Below, piece after piece: positions 57,294 through 64,000 of a stretch of 64,000 nucleotides of DNA (positions within the stretch are counted from its first letter, which is position 1; each line of letters opens with the position of its first letter). The translations under genes and the position numbers were made by a program. Location of the stretch: NCBI RefSeq assembly GCF_000208865.1, contig NC_018397.1:3658001-3722000 (forward strand), written 5' to 3'. Under the pieces are notes generated by a model that was not told the origin of the DNA, ran no database searches, and was given only the letters and a program-made list of their open reading frames with translations. The DNA is from Neospora caninum Liverpool. Its lineage: Eukaryota > Apicomplexa > Conoidasida > Eucoccidiorida > Sarcocystidae.

Positions 57294-59709
57294 CGCAGAA
57301 ATAAGTAGATAGATGGGCAGGCAGACACGCAGCTTTCTCGGAGCCGGGAAGGCTTATTTTTGTTCTCGACGTTGTGGCTTACTTGAACCCGAGAGGGAGA
57401 GGCCGCGACCAATCATGAGGAGAAGGCCGACGTAGGGCACAGTGGCGGTGAAGAAGACAGCCTTTCCTGTGGGGCGGAGACTCCGCCAGAGACTCAGGAA
57501 GGAGAGCAGCCAGGCGGCGAAGAGGCAAAATAGCAGATGAAAATTGAATGAGATGGAGAGGCCTTCGGGAGTCCCGCCGCTCATGCTGAAAAACGGAAAC
57601 GGGAGACAACAGCAAGCTGAAGAGCGCGCGAGAAACGGGCTAAAGATAGCGACAAACGCGAGGAGTCCAAGTGAATCGACCTCGAGCGGGAAACAGAGAA
57701 CGAATGGAAGGGGAGACACAGTGCGGTGTACGGTCAATTTAGGGTCCTTCCTTCATCCCTTTTGCAAGCTGAGAGAGTGAAATCCGAGAAACCTAGACCA
57801 CCCAGAAATTCACCGCAGATCGCGGGGAAAAGGAGACTGTTTCCGCTACCCCTCGTTTTTTCTGTGGCATTTGCATTCGCTCCTTTCCACTCTCTGTGCC
57901 ACTCTGGTTTGTTTCGTTTCTCGTCCCTTTCTTTGGCAGCATTCCCGTCTGTTTTTTGCTCTTCATTTCTTCCGTCTACACAAATTCTCCCCTCCGTTCG
58001 GGAACCCCGGCGACAAAGGCCTTCTTCGGTTTCCGACAAACTCGCGCTGCACTCGTCGGTCAGAGCCTGAATCGCTGGACAGTCACACCAGCCCTCCAAC
58101 CTCTTTTCCCGTCTTCCCGGTTGTTTTTTCTTCCTCCGCTTTCGCCGCTTTTCCTTGCCGCGCGTCTCCTCGCGCACCTTTCGCTCTTTCGGAGGCAGTC
58201 GACGAGGAAGAATCTTTTCACGGCGTCCACAGGATTGAGCGCTTCGCCGTCGCTCGCCCAAGGCAGTGTGGGCCCGAAGGAGTGGAAGAGGAAGAACAAC
58301 GCCCAGGCGAGAACAACGTTGTAGTAGACGGCGCATACGAGCGCGAGACACACAGAGCTCAGTCCGATTCCCGCAAAGACGGGGGAAATCGACTTCCACG
58401 CGCGCATGAATCCTTCTTGCGTCTTTTGCCCCACCACAGATTCGAGGAGGAACATGGGGAATCCGACGAGGAGAAGGCAAACAAAGTAGGCAATTAGAAA
58501 CGCCCCTGCGCCGTTCGCGTAACACAAGTAGGGAAACCTCCACATGTTGCTCAGGCCGACGCCGTAGCAAACACTCTTCAGGATGTACTCCTCTTTGTTC
58601 TTCCAGCGTGCGCGCGACGAGACGGACGAAAAGAGGAAGAGCCGCGCGAAACATCCGTCAGACTCCGACCCGTCTCCCCGAGACGTGTCGGCCCTCTCCC
58701 CTCCGCAGCTGCGGAACTCAGGCGGACACGGCCGAGAGGAAGAGCGGCGTTCGAGAGACTCCTCGCTTTTGTGCGGCAGCGCGAGTTCCACGTGCTTTGC
58801 GAGCTCAAGCGTTGACGGCTGGGAAGGCGATTGAAGAACGGCGCTGGCGATTGGCGAGTCGAAATCTGCGCACTCTCCGGGAGACGCGGCGAGGCGTCCC
58901 GCCCGGTGTGGGGCTAAACTCGCGGACGCCGAGACGGGGCAGGAGAAGTTGCCAAGAGTCAAACTCATCGTCGTGTCTCTCGCCATCACTGGCAACGCAG
59001 CGGCTTTGGCTAGGCGAAGCAGGCGCGAGGTTTTGTCTTCCTCGCGATGGCTGTTTTGTCTTCTCTCTTCTCTCCGCTGACACGATTCCCTCAAACGGTC
59101 GCCTCCAGGGAGTCGGGCTGAAGCGACCCTCGACAGAGGGTGCGTCTGATTCCCTTCGAACTGCTGGGGTTGGTCGGAAGCTGTGCCTTCAAACCACCCT
59201 TCTTCTCTCCTTATTGCATCTCCTTCGTTTCGCGGCGTTCCTTCTTCGGACTCCCTTCTCGCCTCTCCGCGCCCATGGAGCAGGTTCCTCCACCCCTTGT
59301 CGATCTCTCCCTCGAGTGTCCCTTTTTCTCTTCTCGAGTCTCCTGCGAGCCTCCCTTGAGTCCGCGACGGACAAGAAGAGCGCGCGCGAGACTGCCGACC
59401 ACGAGCAGGTTCGTCTCGCGCCGTGGGCTGACTCTCTCCCGGAGCTCGTCCGGGCGTCGCGCACGCCTTGATCCCAGCTTTTCCTCGGCCAGAAACGGAC
59501 GGAGAAGCGGCACCGGAGGAAGAGGACGGAGAGAAAGGCGCTCGATTTCGAGGGTCGTCTCGGAGGAAAGAACGTCTTCGACGTACGCCGCAGGAGGAAG
59601 AGGAAATGGCATCTGAGTGGTCTTCTGGGCTGTCCCCGTTTTTCCGCGAAGGCCGAGCCTCCGCCTCGAAGGACGAGCCTGCTGACGATGCGTCAAAAAG
59701 AGAGTCCAT
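53491..59709 (-). CDS. SLC6-type sodium:neurotransmitter symporter family protein with large EGF-like loop insertion
   Basis: Four exons on the minus strand: 58178-59709, 57383-57585, 56563-56834, 53491-56154; 1,556 residues (an upstream in-frame ATG at 59769 would add 20). SLC6 carriers move amino acids or amines with Na+. After a disordered N-terminus of about 365 residues, TM1 carries GLSNMWRFPYLCYANGAGAF, the Na+/substrate-site signature. TM2-TM3 complete exon 1, exon 2 has TM4-TM5 (PTGKAVFFTATVPYVGLLL), exon 3 has TM6-TM7 (QVFFSLGIAWGSL), and exon 4 has TM8-TM10. A linker of about 135 residues separates TM10 from TM11 (about 933-958). About 450 residues then precede TM12 (about 1411-1438, WSLLLGWLFAIGTVFPIPLV, a good match to the family's closing helix). 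This insert holds Cys-rich EGF-like modules: CNGHGKCVLCG, CFCLPGWGGLDC and a complete CPENC...GLCTCAAEFRGPSC. The exon phases agree. Substrate is unknown. Confidence 0.88.
53950..54130 (-). other. EGF-like cysteine modules in the symporter TM11-TM12 loop
   Basis: Encodes an EGF-type ending CFCLPGWGGLDC and then a six-cysteine module, CPENC-x7-GAC-x6-CTC-x6-GPSC, directly before TM12. A matching EGF-type start (CNGHGKCVLCG, near 55180-55215) lies some 350 residues upstream, so the first module appears split by the Ser/Pro insertion. Confidence 0.7.
54590..54840 (-). repeat. Coding Ser/Pro repeat in the symporter loop
   Basis: About 250 bases of GAAGAAGAGGGAGAG-type units (plus strand), encoding some twenty PSSSS/SPSSS units on the minus strand. 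A smaller repeat encoding SPSSAPA units lies at about 54175-54245. Both should be length-variable. Confidence 0.95.
56979..57290. repeat. Two (TA)n tracts in symporter intron 2
   Basis: TA runs at 56979-57015 and 57255-57290, inside the intron 56835-57382. Confidence 0.95.
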
Positions 59710-62700
59710 CTTCTCGAGCCCCAGAGCATACCTTTCTTCCTCACCCCTTCTCCCGAGCTTCCCACGCAACCAGGCTCCTCTCCCACTGTAACCGTTTTTC
59801 CCTCTCTGTCCTTCTTTATCTCTTTCTGTCTGCAGTTTCTGTCGGGTGTTCTCTCCTCATTGCCAGGCGGTCAACCTGCGGCGAGTCCAATCGCTTGCAA
59901 ACGTCGAGGACTGAGGCTTTTTACATTTCAGTTCCGAGTTGGTGGCATCTTGGTCCTGCGAGGTCTGTTCCTCTCTCTCTCTCTCTCGCCCCGGCTTTGC
60001 GCCTGTGTTGAAACAGACACTGTGGTGGCGCGTCCTTCAACAAGGGAGGTCCGCTGTGCTCCCGCTCTTCTTCCAGTTTTCTTCGCTCCGATTCGCTATT
60101 TACCCACGAGCGTCTCCTCTACTTGATGCATGAACACGTCACGTTTGCCCTGGTTTATAGGCAGCTGCAGCTTTCTCCGTTTTTTTTGTTTCGCCGCAAG
60201 AGTGACAGCACGATCTTGTCTCCATGGCGCGCCTCCGCGTCCTCCTTTCCCGGAAAGCGAAGCTTCACTTCTGCCGATGCGTCTCCCACGAAAAACTCCG
60301 CTGGAAAATCGCGCCCTGATACGCTGTTTTCTTGCTGAGCAAGGCGCGTGCCCTGTTCCATCTCTCTCTGCCTGCACGGCTGCAACTGCTCTTCCGTCTC
60401 GTCTTTCTCTTGTTCTCTCTGGTCACGTTACTTCGTAGGAGGGAAGGCGCGCAGTACCGTTTCTCCTCCCTCGGGCCCTCTGCTGAAGTTCCTGTTTTCC
60501 CTCTCCACTTTCTCGTCGTTGCCGGTTCTCCGTCGGGTGAGTAGAGACAGCAGAGAGGAGTAGGCCTCGCCTACATCGTGGAACAGAAGGAGGAATGAGG
60601 TTTGTTACGTTCCGTAGAGTTGTAGGTAAAAGGTATGGTAGAGAGTTAGACTGGCGCTGGAGCACACAAGATAGAAGGAAACCGAGAAAACGGCGAGTCA
60701 GGCCGAGCGGCATGACAGCCCAGACGGCCGACTAGCAGGCACGGAGAGAAGGGTGGAGAGAAAACAAAGAAATGCCAGGAAGGAGAGACTCAACAAGACG
60801 ATGATGAGGACCAATGTGCAAGGTGAGAAGCCAGAGGAAGACGAGCTGAGAAGGAAGAGAGAGCACGAGAGAAGAGAGAAAGAGACGGGGGAGAAGAAGG
60901 CAAAGGCAGCGATGAGCGACTAAAAAAGTGCTGACAGCGTTGGAAGGAAAGAGAGGGAAATCCTGGTAGAAAAGAGAAATAATCCTAAAGACACACTTTA
61001 GACAGCTCAAGTGTTGAGTTGTTCCTCTGCAGCGAGGCAAGGCTGCGCCACGAGACAGCCTTGCGGATCCTCTCTTTAGTCTTGCTATCAAAAAAACGAA
61101 ACTCAGCTGCTTCCAGCAAACGAAACAGAGGGGATCAGAAGACGCGAGCGAGAGCGAAAAACGAAAGGCAATAACGTGTTTTGTGCATGCTCACACACTA
61201 TTAACGAGAGAGTGTCCGTTGACGGAAAGAGAATAGGCGAAAGAGCAAGACAAAAAGCGCGGACCCTTCGTGAGTCGCGCGGCTGTATATACGCAGGTTG
61301 TCGCCTGTGACGCCGGCGGAAATTGACGCAGCGAAGCACACGTTCTCCCCTTCTCGGAGGCTTGTCGCTACGCCTGCCGGACACGACAAGAAACAAGGAA
61401 AGCTCTGGAAAACGAGAGAGAAGAACACGAGAGAGAAGACAAAGCGGGAGACGGAGGACTGGAGCATCGGTCTGGCTCTCTTCCTCACCCACGGGGCGCA
61501 CAGCGGCCGAGATGGCCAACTAGACGGCGGGCCATTCTTTGCTGGCAGCGCGCACAGTTCTCTAGCTTTCCATTCATTCAGTCCGCCGATGCAAACGGCG
61601 AAAGCAGACAAAACCGAACAAGAAGGAGGGGAAGGATGGAAAAGAAGAAGCGAGAGAGAAAGCCGGTTTGTGTCTCGAACCGGGGAGGCGCGTGCGGACG
61701 GGGGACAAACGCGCTGGCGATATACACTGCAGCAGAGAGAGCACGCGGGAGAGATTCGCCGGACGCAAGGATACTTTTCTTTAGCTCTTCCTGCTTTTTC
61801 TGGAAATGCAAAGACTGATCAGAAAGAACCCTCGAGAAGAAAGGCAAGCGAAGGGCGAGTTTAATGACGAACGAACAGCGAGGAAGACCTCGCTACGTGA
61901 CCGGTCTCATGCATCCCAGCCTCGAGCCGCGTGGAAGATGAAGGCTGTGCGGCTCTCACTTCCACGGCTCGGTTTCGCTTTTTCTCCTTACTTCTCTCCA
62001 GCGATCAGTTCCTGCGCGTTTGCCTAGGTTGGAAAGCGTGAAGGTTTCACCCGAGGGGCGAGCGAAATTGGTGAAATGTGAAGAACGCATTGTGGTTTCA
62101 GAGAAAGGGAGAAGGCCTCCTCATTATTTGCGGAGTGTGTGTGTGTGTGCGTCCAGTCCTTGTCTCTGCGCTCTGTCGCGGCCGACAAGAGCGTCCTGTG
62201 TTTCGGCGCCCGATGGCTACAGATGCATAGGTAGTATAGATGAATCTTCGCCTGTCTGTACTCATCTACTTTTCCTAGGCCTTTGTAAGTGTAAGAGGTT
62301 GTATTCACAAAGTGTACAAAGGGAAGTAGAGATTACGACAAACGCACACGCGGTGTAGAATGAGCTGACAAATGAGACTTGGTTCCCCCCGACACTCTCG
62401 ATTCTATGACATAGATGACAGGGCGAAGCTGGAGAGAAGAGGAAAGGACACACACAAACGAGCGAGATAGCTAAGAAAAGGGCCGTTCCACGGGTCCTCG
62501 TTTGGGAGCCAGCGACTTCGGTCGCCCTTAGTTTCCCCTCGCGGTGTCTTCTGGTGCCGCAGAATTCGCAGTCCGTGTTTTTACTCACACGAGGCTCTTT
62601 GCATGCCCATGTACCACTTGATTTCCTACAAGTTTCGAACTAACGGTCTCTGTTCGCTGAGAAGCGGAGAGGCCACTGGCGTCAAAAAACACGTGTATCC

Positions 62701-62797
62701 GTCTTTCCCATGCGAAACATACGTGATCCAGATAAGAAATGCAAGCCATGTAGTCCCCTAAAGGGACGTGGTGCCTTCCCTGCAGGTGGCGTTGTGC

Positions 62798-62811
62798 GGT
62801 GTACGTACACC
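62798..62811. repeat. GGTGT-N4-ACACC palindrome
   Basis: Perfect arms around the spacer ACGT, making GGTGTACGTACACC a fully self-complementary 14-mer. Confidence 0.85.
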
Positions 62812-63005
62812 TCAACGAGGCTAGCTTGTACACATTCAGTAGCATAGGTGTTCTAGTAGATTCAAGTTTCGTCAGTTTTCGTTTCGATCCAGGTGAATTC
62901 CTTTTCCTCTCTCACTCTTTGTCGACATTTTTGGCATCCGTCTTTGAGGTTTAAAGGTATCACGTTTTGCCTGCCTGGATATCGGGCTCGGCGGTCCCGG
63001 CCTTG

Positions 63006-63021
63006 AGGTGTATGCACACCT
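63006..63021. repeat. GGTGT-N4-ACACC palindrome, extended arms
   Basis: AGGTGT-ATGC-ACACCT, with perfect 6-bp arms, about 200 bases from the preceding copy. Confidence 0.85.
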
Positions 63022-64000
63022 GAGCCGCATCGCCAGGGAGACTCTATGTGGTGCCAGCGTCATTCCTGCACCCCATCCACCGTCCTTTTTAACGAAGATT
63101 ATTGTCACGGAAAGATTCCCCGTGAGATGAAGCCTCCTTTCTGGCTTTCTGCCATGTTGCCTCTGCGCTTCACTTAAACCTGCAACTTTTCCGCTGCTCT
63201 GATCCGGCCAGCGTGGCAGATGCACGCCGGTGGGGCCTGCGTGGGTACAAAAAGAGACCCCGGAACGGCACGTGGCAAGCGAGCTGTTTTTGCACGGAAA
63301 TGACACTTAATCTTTATCAACATTAACAGAGGGAACCATCCCAGCATGCAGGAGAGAGAAGGTGCCGTGGCCTCTTCACTAAGGCTGTCCCCGCCCTCCT
63401 GTCTCCAGAAGGTTTTGGCTACCCGCCGCCCTGGTTGCAGCACACCACCGACAACAGGGAGAAAAATGAAGAGAAAGAATTGAGTAAAAGGGAGGAAACT
63501 CTCATATTTACGGCCGTCTCATCCATACGATTCTCCACCGTGGATGTCTCACTGTCTCTGGGTAAAAACTCGCCGAAATCTGTCGCCCACCGGTCGGCGT
63601 TCTATGTATATGACTCGCTGGCTAGCAGACAGGATCAAGACAAAGAGTCGCTGTCGAGAGGGCCCCATTGAGAGAAGCAGTTCCTGGAGTCGAATTTTAA
63701 TAAATTTCTCTTCGGGTTTTGTTAACAAATAAACGCGGGATAGGGGGGGTAAGTCGGTCTGCGTAGTTTTTGTTTTTCCGGTCCTTCTTTTCGGAAGAAA
63801 CTTAGGTGACAGGACGCGACACTTGACTCGGCTGAATTGAGCTCGTAGTCGGCAACGACGGAAGGGGCAAGGAGAAAGAGCGGATAACGAGCAAACGAGA
63901 GAAAGGAGAGTAACACACAAACGGATGAGAGGAGGACAGGAAGAAAGCAAGACAAAAAGCGAAAGAGACAGAGCGTGGGGGACAACTAGGAATGTCGGAG

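Larger units (their letters stand above)
59770..64000. other. Unassigned right end, upstream of the symporter gene
   Basis: About 4.2 kb with no recognised gene on either strand. The first few hundred bases (pyrimidine-rich on plus, 59780-60010) are probably the symporter leader and promoter. A purine-rich plus strand spans about 60740-60960 and 61130-61460. Two perfect GGTGT-N4-ACACC palindromes lie 195 bases apart near 62.8-63.0 kb. Confidence 0.45.

Overview
The window reads as nuclear DNA of a coccidian apicomplexan close to Toxoplasma, Neospora or Hammondia. The evidence is intron-rich genes about 2-8 kb long, proteins with very long Ser/Ala/Arg-rich extensions, many (TA)n microsatellites sitting mainly in introns and spacers, and frequent GCATGC words. 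The species cannot be fixed from sequence alone. No bacterial operon, CRISPR array, transposon, tRNA or rRNA was recognised.

Layout: 1-2588 is mostly unassigned. A single-exon gene for a 215-residue membrane-anchored or secreted Lys-rich coiled-coil protein lies at 2589-3236. An unresolved stretch with possible small exons follows (about 6.3-7.73 kb). A single-exon gene for a 695-residue protein with a signal peptide lies at 8670-10757. Six multi-exon genes, whose exons I assembled from splice sites, reading phase and family similarity, fill much of the rest: a class I peptide chain release factor of RF1 type (+, 14901-19738), the U5 snRNP assembly factor AAR2 (-, 21799-24333), a bL25-family (TL5/CTC) organellar ribosomal protein (+, 25340-29320), a circularly permuted YlqF/RbgA (MTG1-like) ribosome-assembly GTPase (+, 34157-40497), a giant ABCD-type (peroxisomal fatty-acyl transporter family) ABC half-transporter (+, 43635-51936), and an SLC6-type sodium:neurotransmitter symporter (-, 53491-59709). 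From 59.7 kb to the end no gene was recognised.

Three genes (RF1, bL25, RbgA/MTG1-like) belong to bacterial-type translation and so probably serve the mitochondrion or apicoplast; they lie within about 26 kb. AAR2 and bL25 are divergent across a 1 kb spacer and probably share an upstream region. RF1 and AAR2 are convergent, as are the ABC transporter and the symporter.

The most unusual observations are: (1) an SLC6 transporter whose extracellular loop between TM11 and TM12 is replaced by about 450 residues carrying cysteine-rich EGF-like modules split by a Ser/Pro repeat; (2) a dispersed palindrome GGTGT-N4-ACACC with eight perfect copies in 64 kb, far above chance; (3) two GC-AG introns, each supported by an exact family-length match across the junction, one of them frame-preserving and stop-free; (4) a degenerate G4 motif (THAD) in the RbgA-like GTPase; (5) an ABCD transporter of about 1,888 residues. 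Exon models and residue numbers are hand-derived and need transcript evidence.
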